Below, piece by piece: positions 10,247 to 23,560 of a stretch of 64,000 nt of DNA; within the stretch, counting starts at the first letter, position 1; every line of letters starts with the position of its first letter. The notes under the pieces were generated by a model. The model saw nothing but the letters and a program-made list of their open reading frames with translations, searched no databases and was not told the origin of the DNA. The position numbers and the translations under genes were made by a program. Source of the stretch: Vespula vulgaris. Its lineage: Eukaryota > Arthropoda > Insecta > Hymenoptera > Vespidae. The stretch covers positions 7,757,001-7,821,000 of the forward strand of contig NC_066595.1 of assembly GCF_905475345.1 (NCBI RefSeq), read 5' to 3'.

Positions 10247-10530
10247 AGAGAGAAAGAGAGAGAAGGAGAGGCTTGAAAAGGATCTCGATGTCTCGCCTAC
10301 TTTGAACGGATATAGCACTCGTGACACGCGATGGAACGATGGAACGACGATTAGAAAATTCCATCGGCCGGCACTCTGAATTTCTTCACTTTTCTAGAGT
10401 TACTCGTATATAGCAGAAACTTTATTTTTTCCTTTTCGTCTATCCTTTAAAATCGATTATATCGAAACATTCGTTCGTTCGATATAATTTCCATAAGAAC
10501 AAAAATATAAATGATTAAGAGAGAACTTAC
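9904..10530 (-). other. Intron 3 of the transferase, with a (GA)n tract
   Basis: Donor GTAAGT at 10530, acceptor AG at 9905-9904. A long (GA)n run lies at about 10200-10272 on the + strand. The open frames over it are low-complexity artefacts. Confidence 0.85.
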
Positions 10531-10629
10531 CTGACTACGGTTCTTAACAACGTTGATCTGGCCTCGTTATGAAAAGTGATTATGACGGAAGTTGGTGGAA
10601 GATCTCTTCTCCATTGTTTCATCCGACAC
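10531..10629 (-). CDS. Pgant2: GalNAc-transferase, exon 3: start of the catalytic domain
   Basis: Acceptor AG 10631-10630, donor GT 10530-10529, 99 bases. It encodes CRMKQWRRDLPPTSVIITFH and NEARSTLLRTVVS. PTSVIITFHNEARS is the first beta strand of the GT-A fold and its start of the UDP-sugar site. The split ATG codon at the 5' junction encodes an internal Met; it is not a start. Confidence 0.95.
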
Positions 10630-11007
10630 CTGGAACAATGAGAAGATGGATAATATTGTGAAGGATATAAAGGACTTAAAAATAACTAGATTATAAGTGC
10701 AGACGATTGTGGTTTCGAGGATAGCACGATATCATAATCGAATAATATTAAGGCAAGTAAAGTGGTTTCCTCGAAAGTACTCGCATTATAATTCAAGAAG
10801 AGACGGTAGAATAGGAAGGAGAAGGCAGACTTTCGTTTCGCTGAAGTAAGTCGACGCAGAAGGTACATAAACGTGGTTAGGTGACTAGCACGATCCCAAT
10901 ATGTCGGACCTTCTCTTTCGTGAGATAAACTCATGGGACGTGTGTGGAATGTATTTATTTTATACGCGCGCTCGCAAGATGCATTTCCGATGGAAAAAAA
11001 TTTCTTT

Positions 11008-11078
11008 CTCTCTCTCTCTCTCTCTTTCTCTCTGCTTGTCTTTCTTTCTCTCTCTCTTTCTCTCTCTCTTTCTCTCGG
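11008..11078. repeat. (CT)n microsatellite
   Basis: Interrupted CT/CTTT pyrimidine tract in intron 2. Confidence 0.85.
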
Positions 11079-11464
11079 CAAACTTGGGGAGACATTATGT
11101 CGCTACGCCATTGAAAATTACCAACAGACTTCTCTTTTACGAGATAATACGATTACCGAGATATTTTCGTGAAATCAGGAAAGGTTCGATAAACGTGACC
11201 TCTCGACGGGAATTAAGAAATGCGATATTTCGAGTTTTCTCCATGGATTTCAAGGGCAATTAAAAGTCTAGCTGACGTTCAGGAGTATATCGAATTTGAG
11301 TTAGAGGAGAGTAATTTCGCAAGTATTTCCAGAAGATATTATTCCCTTCGCAGGACGAAGACCAAGGAATGTGGCAGATTAGTCCAAAGGATTTATACAT
11401 TCACTCTAAACCCGTGCGAACCGGACGTGGACATATTTGCTGGCTACTGAAATTGCAAACGAGC

Positions 11465-11500
11465 TTTAGAGAAAGAGAAAGAGAAAGAGAGAAATAGAGG

Positions 11501-11531
<31 letters not shown>

Positions 11532-11532
11532 C
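11465..11532. repeat. (GA)n microsatellite
   Basis: Interrupted GA/GAAA purine tract in intron 2. Confidence 0.85.
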
Positions 11533-11959
11533 AAAGCCGCGTCCACGAGACGAGACGGATCATCCGGACGGTTTAATTCGAAACTTCAATTTGGTGTTGC
11601 GCTGTCCTGGCGCTTAAGTGGATAACGCGACTGGACTACCGATTTTATCGGCTGTTCGAAATTCGCGTACGCATCGAACTACCAATGTATGCGTACACAT
11701 ACCTATGTATTTTAACATTGGTACGAATCGATCGATCGTGCGTACGCGAACGCACAGCAACGTAAATTCGTTTCGATATTTCACGAATTCTCATAAACGC
11801 TATCTCTATTTTACTCACTATTTCCATATTATCATATACGTAAAAAATAATGATTCAGCAGCAATTTAGTGAAGTACGCATCGCTATTGATCGATTCGTA
11901 TTAATAATGAAAAGATACTCTACCGAGAAAATCATGAATATATTAACGAGGAAAATAAT

Positions 11960-11984
11960 CACAATAACAACAACAACAACAATG

Positions 11985-12019
<35 letters not shown>

Positions 12020-12021
12020 CT
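11960..12021. repeat. (AAC)n-(AAT)n compound microsatellite
   Basis: Five CAA-type triplets followed by about 14 ATA/AAT triplets. Confidence 0.9.
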
Positions 12022-14833
12022 ATATATCATCTTTTTTAGATGAATCAAATTTCTAAATGAAATCAAAGAAATTATAGATTCATCAAGATCAGTTAATTTA
12101 AAAGGGTCTTCGATCAAACGAACTCGGAATAATTCTTTCTCGCACGGTCTTCCGATAATCAAATTAAGAATAAGGGGAGGTTCGAGCTTAATTCCGGGAA
12201 AGCATTAGCAAAGCTCAGATTGGAATGCACTCATGTATTTTGTGAGCTACTTTTGCGACAATGACGCTAGTAGTACTCGACAGGAAAAATAAGGAGAGCG
12301 TAGAAGAAAAAAAAAGGGGGAAAAAAAAAGAAAAAAAAAAAAAAAACGTTCGACCGAGTTGAGCAGGAGATGGAATTAGGACAAGCGTTCAGTGCCACTT
12401 GGAAAATAAAGTTTTTCGCTCGTATGATTCCGAGCAATCTGCTCTTCGGACATCGCCGCTGAGGATAATTGCGATGCTGAATATTGAATTTTTAATTTAA
12501 CTTCATCTTTGTCGCATCTCCAAAGTATAGAAAATTAGAACTTTTGGACTATTTTGAAGTGTTTAAATCGTCTCTATAAGCTACACGAATGTTTATTTTT
12601 ACTTTTCTGTGGATGTTATTCCTTTCTTCTCTCTCGATATATTTCAGTCTGATGATTATTAGATAGATAAACATACCAATAGATAAATAAATAAATAAAT
12701 AAATAAAGGTAGCTGGGTATAAATTTTGTTTACGTAATCGTGAACGTATTTCGAAACTCTCAATATTTCCATTAATATTTAAATACGTGGGATATTTGGT
12801 TAATGACGATCGACATATGTAAATGAAATCTCGTTCTATGCTTATTGGTTATGAGTTATGAATACAGAGGACAGTGTATATTCTTGATAATGTTCCAAAT
12901 GGATTAGTATTGTTGGAATGATTTTTATAGTTCGTATACATCATATATCTTGTTTACGAAAAGTCTACTTGAAAAGGGTTTACGATGGCTTTTATGGATT
13001 TGGACAATTTCGAATTTGACGTTAATCTTTGAGATAGTTCACAACATAGAAACATAGAATATCGTTGAGTTATAAATTTATGGGATGTATTATTTAAAAC
13101 AAATTGAATCTTTGATTCTCAATATCGTATTGTTGGTCAAAGCATTCGTTTCACGGCGAAAGTTACTTTTTTACTTGTTTATTAGTTCTAGAAAGCGAAA
13201 AAGCTTTTTCGTGCTCGTGCAAACCTATACAGAATCGCCAGACTGAATCGCGAAATCGAGGAGAGAACGAAAGTACGAACTGCGTGTTACTTCCACGAAA
13301 TTGTGTTGCATAAAAAAGAATACCTACTTCAAGTTCTCGTAGATCCGTAGATCTTAAAACGGTGCGGTTTCCGGAGCGACGCTTCGAGTTCCTTCTGGCT
13401 ATATATTTCTCCAACTTCGAAACGAAGACGATTTATTTTTACGACTGGTTGCCTTGAACTCGAAGAAAACGAAATAACTTTTTTACCTTTTGACCGAAGT
13501 CATAATTATTTCACTTTTCAGTTAGACATACTAATTTCGAATTTTGGATACTAACAAAGGATTTTCATCGATGAAAAACGATGCAACCATTTTGTTAGCC
13601 CTAGAATAGTAGTGATTAACGAGTCGCTTTCGTTCGCCATTACAAGAACCCTCGTATATTGCTCGTCGGTTCAAAACGACGACCTCGTAGGCAAATATTA
13701 TTTTAACGTAGTTACGAGAAGGAGCGAACGAACACATCGGTGGTTGGTTGGCTCGTGTAGAAACTTTCATTGATTTTCTCATTTAAGCTTGACCAACCGA
13801 CAAAATTGAGACTCGATTTTTTTTTTTATCGAATTATCTTTTCCCGATAGGTTATCAAATTTTACACTTATTGGTTCGAATTTTATTGTATTACGAAGTC
13901 ATGTGTGTATATGTGTGTGTATATATATTATAAATATGTAAATATATTATATATCCCACATATGGCTAAATTGCGGCTCTTTATCACTTTCTTTGCGGCA
14001 CTTTGTTCGATAATCGATTTTTCAAATAATTCATATAGAAATGTTTAATAAATTGCTTTCTGAATATTTTTTGTTTTAAAAGGAAAGAATTTTTTTCGAT
14101 TTTTTTATTTCACAATTTTTTCTCTAACTAGAACAAGAAATTGTAAAAATTAGTAATATTTTACAGCATGTTTAAATATCTAAAATTACATTCGTAAAGG
14201 TTAAAAAAAATAAGAGCTATTAAAATTGTTAAAAGATTTATGAGCAACAATTATTCTAACGAGTGAAGCATGATATTTTCAATAAAAATATTAGAAAAAG
14301 CATCACTTAAAATTTCTTTCCAATCAAATATAATATTTTCCTGTCTTTGGTTTTTCTAAATATGTGAACATTTCTACATGACTCTCAACACTATTCAATT
14401 TGAACATTCTTGATATACAATATAATTTTTTTATGATAATATAATGATTTTCTTAATTATTCAGAATATCGGCATTGCATCGATCCAACGAAACATTGTT
14501 AGCATTCTCCCGTCAATGCAAACGCGGGAGATGAATTTTAGACGTTTCATCGATCGATTAAACCTACGCCCACATTGAAATACCGTTTTGCAATGTGCGC
14601 ACGATATCACGAAAGTGCATACAGTTGTCGACGAATAATAACTGTTTAATTAATTACTTCGACGAACCGTACGTGCAAGCTATCGATGTCGTTTTAAGAA
14701 GATCGATCGTATTCACCATAAATTCGGTTTATTCGTCGAGAATGTGAATCACGTGTCAGTGAAATTTATGGATAGTCGTATGAGTAATAGCTTGTTTTTT
14801 TCTTCTTCTCTTTTCTCTCTTTTTCTTGTTTTA

Positions 14834-14885
14834 TATACATACATACATATATACATACATACATACATACATATACATACATACA

Positions 14886-14921
<36 letters not shown>

Positions 14922-14928
14922 TATATAA
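14834..14928. repeat. (ACAT)n tetranucleotide microsatellite
   Basis: About 20 CATA/ACAT units ending in a short TA run. The Tyr/Ile/His-rich open frames across it are artefacts. Confidence 0.92.
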
Positions 14929-16325
14929 GTATTAAGAAAAAAGATGAAAAGTGGAAAGGACGACGTTGATAGGTTTGTCAAAAATAACGTCGTAGTTCCT
15001 AGTTTTTTTCCGAGACTCTTTATTTCTTGTTTGGCAAAAGCTTGCGAGAGTATAAAACACTGAAAAGAATGTTGAATCATAGGGAATCGTAAATTTGAGC
15101 GATTTTATCGGGAAAATTTGGAATGCTGGGGAACCAGAGGGGGGAGAGAAGTGTGAAAAAAGGGCTATAAAATCTCATCGAACCAAGACCTCTGTTCTCT
15201 TTTATGGCACGTATAAATACGTGTATATCTTCAAATCTGACGTGAAGAATCTCGCGGAAGTATACGTAGGTATATCGCGTTCGAGAGTCGCTGGCATCGT
15301 GAATAAAAGATGCGCGAGTTCCGGCATGCATCGTGAGCGTTTCTTACTGTCTTACGTTACTCAGGATTCAAACGTGGCCTCTCGAAAGCTATTCAATCTT
15401 TCTCTTTATATCGAGTAAAATCTGAAGAACGATTTCCATTGCACCTAATTAACTTCATTGCTTTATTTCCTGATCAATTTTTCGAATTAGAGGCCCCGTT
15501 GATTTATGAGCAATTCAATCGATTTCCTCTCTGACCGAATGCATTTGGACTGCGACACAATTCGGACAATTTCAATTTACATCGATCGTTGCTAATTATT
15601 TCATTAAAGTGCTGCTCGGACTAAACGTAGGACGGATCTAGTAGCATGTTATGCATAATTATGCCCAAAACTTTATGATCGATCGTTGAAAATGATCTTA
15701 AAGAAATCAATTGAGATACATGTACAATTGAGAAAGAAAAAGAAAAAGAGAACGGGAAAACAAAAGTAACTTCGTTTTTAATAACGCCAACTTTAATCAG
15801 AAGTTAGGTGTTATGGTTAAATGAGGAAGGTACTCAACGAAAGAACTAATTACGAGAGACTCTCGAGTGGGACGACAAAATCCCTTCTCGAAAACATAGA
15901 ATCGTTGCGTTGTCTCGTTGTATATTAATGGCTCGTTAAACGAGCTTTCTCATACGAGCTGGGGTAATATTTGGAATAAAATTTTGGAATTGAGTTTCCA
16001 TACCAATCTCGAGCGCTCTTGAGATGCATCCTTTTTCTTTTTCCTCTTTTCTTTTTTTTCTTCTTCTTCCTTTTGGAATTAGTTTTCTCAAGGACTAGCA
16101 AGGGAAGAATAAATAGAAATTGATTGATAATAGTAACATGTTCAAATGAACGGGATGGTTCGCGAATCTTGTAACAAACAATTCGATATGGTTGAGTGGA
16201 TATTCCGATGCTTTACTCGTAGATTCATTAACCAATTTCTCCCAATTCGAGATTGGTTCGTTAATTAGTCTTAACTGCGTCGATTTTATGGCAAGCATAT
16301 TTTTTGTAAGAGCGTTAATTCGTGT

Positions 16326-16433
16326 ATCTCTCTCTCTCTCTCTGTCTCTTTCTAGCTTTCTCTCTCTCTCTCTCTTTCTCTCTGTTCTCTTTCTTTCCTT
16401 CTCGCTCTCTTTTTCTCTGTCTTTGTCTGGCTG

Positions 16434-16470
<37 letters not shown>

Positions 16471-16484
16471 CTCTCTTTCTCTTA
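16326..16484. repeat. Long interrupted (CT)n tract
   Basis: About 160 bases of nearly pure pyrimidine on the + strand with CT, CTTT and CTGT variants. Confidence 0.9.
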
Positions 16485-17083
16485 TTAACAAATACATTGG
16501 ATTATTATTATTTCGTATAATTTAATATACTTTTTTACGAAGACGAAAAAAATATTGTATAAATTGTCAATCGTACAATATGATACGTTTAATGATACAG
16601 GTAATGATACGTTTGAACGTAATAAAAAATAAATAATGGCCGTGACAGAGCACGTTTTCCGAGTCATGAGTTATCGTCGGTCGAATAAGAATTACGAGAG
16701 TATGGAAGAACGCGCAACGGTAAGTCCGACTGTCGATTTCCGAGTCGTTATGATTTACGAGACCATTTTACGAGAAACGAGAGGATGCTTTCGGCACTCT
16801 TCTCGCGAAAGAAAAAAGAAGAATCGTTTGAACCGCCGATCGAACCACCGACTACCACTTTTAAACTTCTTGCTTTCCTTTTCACTTTTTATCGAAAGAC
16901 TCGTTTTTAAATTCTTTACCTTTGTTCTTCAATAATGTAAGACTTTTTATTTCTTTTTTTTTTTGTTTTCTTAAATAATCAAGAATGGACATTAACGAGC
17001 AAAAAAAGAATAAAATTTTTGATATTTTTGATCGAAGTTTAAGTTTCTTAGGTATCTCATTCGTTCGTTTGTTTCGTTATATA

Positions 17084-17157
17084 TATACATCATATATATA
17101 TATTATAATTTATATATAATATATATAATATATAATTTATATATATTATAATTATAG

Positions 17158-17197
<40 letters not shown>

Positions 17198-17235
17198 ATA
17201 AATCGTTAATCTCGTTATATATATATATACATGTG

Positions 17236-17294
<59 letters not shown>
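17084..17294. repeat. Long (TA)n-rich block
   Basis: Two large TA runs (about 17160-17194 and 17248-17294) embedded in TA-rich sequence. This is the largest TA block of the window. Confidence 0.92.
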
Positions 17295-17297
<3 letters not shown>

Positions 17298-17540
17298 TTT
17301 TCTCGAGATGTCGAATTGACGATAGAAAGAGGTACAACGTAAGCCTGTCGATAAGCGGATCAGCTCCTGCGCTCGTCGATCGTCGGCTTTGACGTTGGCT
17401 TCAAGCCTTACGACATTTCGACTTCCGATCGTTCTTGCAAAGTATTCGACACTTTGCAATCGTAGCTCTTGCGGCTTTTCTCAACGCGAAAATGCCTAGG
17501 AAACTTTTCTCCTCATACCTTTTCTATCTTCTACCTCTAC

Positions 17541-17597
<57 letters not shown>

Positions 17598-17610
17598 TCT
17601 CTCTCTTTCT
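17541..17610. repeat. (CT)n microsatellite
   Basis: At least 22 consecutive CT units followed by interrupted repeats. Confidence 0.92.
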
Positions 17611-20079
17611 CGTTCGTTGCACCAACAGCTGCAATCCACAGACGCAAATGCACGGAACAGACAGAGAAACTTTTCTCTTAGCGGAATATACGTGCTCGAC
17701 ATGTGTATGCATCCAACCAGAGCTTTTCCTTGAGAACGGACCCATAAGTCGCCGTCGTTTTCGTCGTCGTTCTCGTTGTCGTTAGAAAACGAAGATGTCT
17801 CGTAAAAATTTCCGAGGACGAGTATTTCATTCTGTAAATTGAATTAGAACTGAGATACGTGTATGTATAACACGAGAGATAAAAGCTTTTAAACAAACTG
17901 TTTGTTAAGTTTATCTGCCGGAGATACATACATTTATTTTATATTTTACAAATTTCTCATTAATTAATTCTCAGAATGAAAGAGTAGGAAACGATCCGTA
18001 TACACGTTAACACGTAAATATATCGAGTTAGGTAGAATTTTATCAGTCTATCTCTCAACGATAAGCAGATTGTTCCTGGTAGAGAAGTTATTAAGGATTA
18101 TCCTCTATATTACGTATTTGCGACGTTATGCAAATTACTGAAGGCCCTCGGCAAACTCTGGAGCACGAACTTGGAACTCTTCTGTCTTTCGTTCGCATAC
18201 ACGCCTGTATGATTCAAACTCCTACGCTAGCTCGACTTTACTTAGTTTAACGTTCGTAACTTAAGTGCTAGAACAAGTAAAGTTAAGAAGTAAGATCTCG
18301 AATGTACTTTGTCAGTAGTATCATTGTTTTGATTCGTCCTGTTCGACAGTACATAAGAGTCACGCTTGTTCCTACAATATTTACTATTTGTTATACAATA
18401 TATCTTGGTGTATACATTAAATTATACACGGTTAAAAGTTTGACAGAGTATTATAACTACGACAATTTACATATACGTAGTTTCTTCTAAAACATCAAAA
18501 TTCTTTAAAAACATTTCTGTCGAGTCGCAATTATCCTAGAAAATATCCGATTTCGCTTTATTACCATTTACACGTCAGAAGATTCGTACGTGCTTCATTT
18601 TTCATGTAGTAGTTACGTAGTCTCGGAAATTACGATTATTTTAACACGATTTTGACTACTTCAGTTTCGTCTTCGATATTCGTACAAATCATTAACCGAG
18701 ATTCAAAACATAGTAGTTTTCAATCGTATTATATAATTTTTGTAAAATGTTTAAAGAAACAAGAAAGTTACGGTCCGAAAAGACGAAGTTTGCTCTACGA
18801 TATTCATAAAAATTACTGGATTATAAATAAACATATAAATAAATAGTACTCGTCATAGAAGAGATTTTTAAAAAATATGGAAAAGAAAATGCATTTTAGT
18901 TGCTCCGGTTTCGCTGAAATAATGCTCCTATAAGTTAGACCTTATCCTCTCACCTTTTTCGCATTCAAGCCAACGTTTCTACCAAAAATCATTTTTCTCC
19001 TTGAACCTCTCGCCTTGTAAATTCGCTCGAAGCTTTATCTATAGAATTTTTTCAAAGAACTTTTCAAGATCGGAATTTTAATCGATAGAAAATACCAAGA
19101 GAAACTGCATTTTCGTGTTTATATACTTTCGTCATACACATTTATGGGATTTTGAACGCGGATACAATTTTCTAAAAGCTTTAACGTGACCCCGTTTAAT
19201 AACATTAAGAAATTTTCATTTTCTTGCAAAACAAATAAGACGAATTATAAAATCCGAACGAATGATCGAAACGTGCTATTTCTCATTTGGGAGTAGAGCG
19301 AGGAGATTCGAATTTAAAATCGAATTTATGATGAACGACCTTGTTAGGAATGTCGTCGAACGACTTTGTCGAAATGTATCGTTAACGAGCGACCAACTGA
19401 CCCGCTCAATTCGAGAATGCAAATTGATCATCGGAGTTCTATAAAAATCATAAATTCTTTGAAACTCTTTCAGGCTCCTAATTTAGCCAGAGATATCTCT
19501 AGAAATACTATTATTATAATATCAATGGTTATTAATGAAATATCTTTCATATACATTTCTCAAATACAGTTCTCACAGTATTCGAAGTAGTAACGATTAA
19601 CATACCACTGGATTTTGGACGTATAAAGGTAGATCGTTTCACTGTAAATTCCTCTTTCGGTCTGACATTCCTTCTGGTTTTGATACGTTTTATAGTTTCA
19701 CGCTCTTACCATATTGTTCTTGCGGAATAACGCGAGACGTTCGCGTCAGCTTAATTATTCTCCACCTTTATTTGCATTATTCGAATAAAGCTCTATTCTT
19801 CTTCGCACGCGAGATTATATCGAACGGAGCTCGTAACGCGTGACTTATAACCCTATTCAGCCGACTGGGTCTCGCAATAAAAATACGAAGGCAGTACGCA
19901 TAAATCTGTCTGAATTCAGCTATACACCTACATACATATATACCTATATACATACAGATATATGCATATATATATACATATATATATATATATACACATA
20001 TACGGATCGGTGTATTATAGAGACTACACGAACGTACCCTATCTCTCGGTACAATTTTTAGATTTTTAGTTTTATTTAG

Positions 20080-20107
20080 GTTCGCCGGAATTGGGCAACC
20101 GGTGAAC
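20080..20107. repeat. Small stem-loop dyad
   Basis: GTTCGCCGG at 20080-20088 pairs with CCGGTGAAC at 20099-20107 (one G-T type mismatch, 10-nt loop), in intron 2. Confidence 0.5.
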
Positions 20108-21251
20108 TCCGTGCGACCGTTCTATGAAAGAATTGAATTCGTCATGGTTTCATCACTTTTATATTTATACGAGAGACGAACAGATCCCGGCCGTTTCAGT
20201 CGACTTTAGGAAAATTATCTTCCTTGTACCTTATTCCATTTTCAACCTACGTTTCATTCGAATTACCATATTCTCTGCTTTCGCCAAGAAATAGATCGCG
20301 TTGTTCGATCGATGAGAGAAATCGCAACGTCGACGGTATTAGATCGTTTGGCTTACGTCGCTTAAGAACTAATCTATCCTTAGAAGGCCTTAGCAAAGCG
20401 AGGATGCTTCCTCAGAATGGCGTTTAGCCGAAATGGTAAATGTTTGACTTGGCACGACTTACGTGCTAAGTTGCTTAAATTTTTGTTTATACGGGACGAT
20501 CTACTTGGCCGATTCTAGGCTCCAAGGAAACTCGATATTTGTGTTATACGCTTCGTATGTCTCTTCCATTATTCATTTTATTTAGATTCAAAGTATATAC
20601 TTAAAACAGATAACGCGATAATTACACGAGATAATTTCTTTAAAATTATATATTATATATTTTTCGTGGAACAATACGATAAACTCTTTTACCTTTCGAT
20701 CATTCAACTTTGTGCCATCGTTTCACAAATATTGGATTTGGTCGAAATCATACTATGCAAATTTAGCTCCTATCGTTTCTCTCTTCCTATTTTGGTTTTT
20801 CTCTCATCCGCTCGTTGTCGGTACCGCGTGCGAATAGTCACGATAACATGCACGACGATATTGAAATTCGAATCGCGATATCAATATTCTCACGGAAGTC
20901 CGTTCACTTCGACGCAACCTTTGTAAAAAGGAAAACTTTGTGGAATTTAAATTAGATTATCTTCATAGTGCGAATTCGACAACGATTTTACATAGATATT
21001 CGAATCTGTACTTTATGTATTTCTACGCAATTGCGTATGGAACGAAGCTGTCTTGATTTCATCATCGAAGTAAGTACTTACTTACACCGTCGTTTCAACG
21101 TGCTCGATTAATTATGTAAATCAGGTGGTAAGCGACGGTAAGTCGTCGACCGGACGACAACGCATTTACGTGTCTCCCTATCGATCGGCCGTTGATCGTC
21201 GGCTATTCACAAAAGCCTCTTCTGCAAACATTCAAAGTGAGGAGAAAGATA

Positions 21252-21260
<9 letters not shown>

Positions 21261-21282
<22 letters not shown>

Positions 21283-21369
21283 CGAGAGAGAGGAGGGAGA
21301 TGGAAGGAAGAACAGGGACAAAAAGGGAGAGAGAGAGAGAGAGAGTGGGATGGAGGGAGGAACAGGGAC

Positions 21370-21402
<33 letters not shown>
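21261..21402. repeat. (GA)n tract with an internal duplicated segment
   Basis: GA runs interrupted twice by a similar GGAGGAACAGGGACAAAAA-type block (around 21303-21325 and 21355-21377), so the spacer itself was duplicated together with its GA run. Confidence 0.85.
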
Positions 21403-21405
<3 letters not shown>

Positions 21406-21606
21406 ATAATGTTCGCTTCAGCGAGCCGAAAATGGAAAATTCATTTTTCCACAGAGTCCACGGCTCGGCTCGGCTCGTCAACGCAAACCAATGGCGATTT
21501 TGTTCGAAATGGTAATCTCGTTAAGCCATACTCGCGAATAGCGGCGACGTAATTTGGAGAATTGCATGCCTTTCGAGTTTGTTGGTTTTTCGAAAAAATG
21601 ATGTAA

Positions 21607-21635
21607 CGAAGAGCGACAGAGATACAGAGAGAAGA

Positions 21636-21690
<55 letters not shown>

Positions 21691-21696
21691 GAGAAA
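21607..21696. repeat. (GA)n microsatellite
   Basis: Nearly uninterrupted GA purine tract in intron 2. Confidence 0.9.
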
Positions 21697-22709
21697 AATT
21701 TACGACAGTTTCTCCCATGCAACGGATAGGAAAATTTCATTTGGGCTCGAGATAAAACGAAGGTTGTTTTCATAAAACCGTATCGTGCGATCACTCGTTC
21801 GAAGTTATGTCACGTTTACACGGAGCTATCAAAGCCAATATGCCTTTGGATCCCTCTGTCGAGACTGCTCAGCGTATTACATTATACATGGATGCGATCG
21901 ATTAATTCTACTCGTTCCAACGCAAAGCATCGATCGGAGGAGACATTAATATTAACGACATTCGACGCGTCTCCGTAAGTACGTACCGAATAAGTACGTT
22001 CCTTAATGTCGAGAAAGATAGCGAAACGCCTCAATTTTTCTTCTCCATAACTCGGAATACTTATCTGTATATACATACATACGTACACACACATATATAT
22101 GTACGAAATGTATGTTCATCTATATAGCATAGATACATACATACCATAAAACGACTTTGTCCTCGTAAAGCTCGCGTTAGCGTTTCTCATTATTTTTACG
22201 CTCAAAGACGAAAATGCATCGTCTCGAGGGAAACGAAGGTACAGAATCTCGAGAAGATTTTTCTCTTACATTTTCTTCTTATACAAATGGAAAGCCCTTC
22301 CCTTTCTGTTTGTCCTTCACGGTACGGTGCTGTAAGTTTCGAAAGAATCGTGACTACTTGCGTACGGCGTTTCTATTTTCTTGCAATTTAAAGGTCGAGG
22401 AGAGAATACGGTAGAAAAGGGCGGAATTTAAAATCTAATTTCGTATAAGTTTTGAGAGTAGCTTCGTTGCTTCGTCCCTATCATGCTTTCTCTCTTCTTA
22501 CCCCCTTCCTACCCCCACCCCATCCCTTTACTGCTCGCATCTCCATTCTCTTTCTTTTTCTTTTCATCCAGATATTCCGTCGTCTTCCGTAATTTCTCCG
22601 AAGGTGGTGCAATCGCGTTCTCCGACCTTTTGCAACCTCTCTCACTCTTTCTCTTTCTTACCTCGTTGTCGCCCTTTCTCCAAAGCACTTTACATTCGCG
22701 CTTCTTCTT

Positions 22710-22762
22710 CTGAGAGAGGGAAAGAAAGAGAGAGAAAGAGAGAGAGGGAGAAAGAGAGTAAA
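22710..22762. repeat. (GA)n microsatellite
   Basis: Short interrupted GA tract next to a pyrimidine-rich stretch (22480-22700), giving purine/pyrimidine strand asymmetry switching sign over 300 bases. Confidence 0.8.
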
Positions 22763-23381
22763 AGGACCGACACAATCGCGAGATGAAAGGAACGTTCACT
22801 CGTGACTTTGCTTTCCTCTCTAGTCGAATGATGCTTCACATTTGTAACGCGAAGCGCGAAAAAATAATAATCATTGACTTCATCGACACGAGAAAATAAC
22901 AAAGTTAATGGAGAGAAAGACGAAACGTAAGTGCGAACGCATAACTGACTAGTAAAGAATGTTACATAGCATCTTACGTAATACAGATAACGCGATCGAT
23001 TTGTCGGGAGAGCAATCTAAAGCAAATAAAAAAAAAAAAAGAGAGAAAAAAAAGAGAGAAAAAATATAAAAATGATTAAATTGTCTAGAAGATAAATACT
23101 AGCGATTATTTTAATCTCGACGAAATGGATTTCTGGGAAGCGTCGTTCATTTACTACTTCGATCGCCTTCCCATCGTGCATAAAACGTCGACTGTGTGCA
23201 CCGTCCTTCATCATCCTACATCCCGGAAGTTCGCTTTTTGCTGAATAAAACATAAAGGCGCTTTTTAAAATCAAAAACTTTCGGACCACCTTGTTACCCT
23301 TTTTTCGGCGTGAATACTTAAACGAGCTCGTACCTAGGCGCAACTAACGTAACGATAACCTTTTTGGTAGCTTCCAAACCA

Positions 23382-23392
23382 AGTCCTCTCTC

Positions 23393-23423
<31 letters not shown>

Positions 23424-23560
23424 TTTTCTTTTTCTTTCTCTCTCTCTCTCTCTATCTATCTAGCTTTCTTTTTCTTCCTCTTCTCGTTTATACTTTTCTC
23501 TCATTTTTTTCCTTCATTCTTCTTTCTTTTTTCTTTCTCTCTCTCTCTCTCTTCTCGGAG
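23382..23560. repeat. Pyrimidine-rich (CT)n block
   Basis: CT, CTTT and TTTTC runs over about 180 bases. Poly-Ser/Leu/Phe open frames here are artefacts. Confidence 0.85.

Noticed and set aside
10103..10379. Open frames of 70-84 codons on both strands over 10200-10272
   Set aside because: They are Ser/Leu and Arg/Glu runs generated by the (GA)n tract in intron 3, with no conserved flanking residues.
14480..14560. Possible pre-miRNA-like hairpin (CTCCCG...CGGGAG)
   Set aside because: Only six perfect pairs with a bulged extension; too short for a miRNA precursor and no known mature sequence is present.
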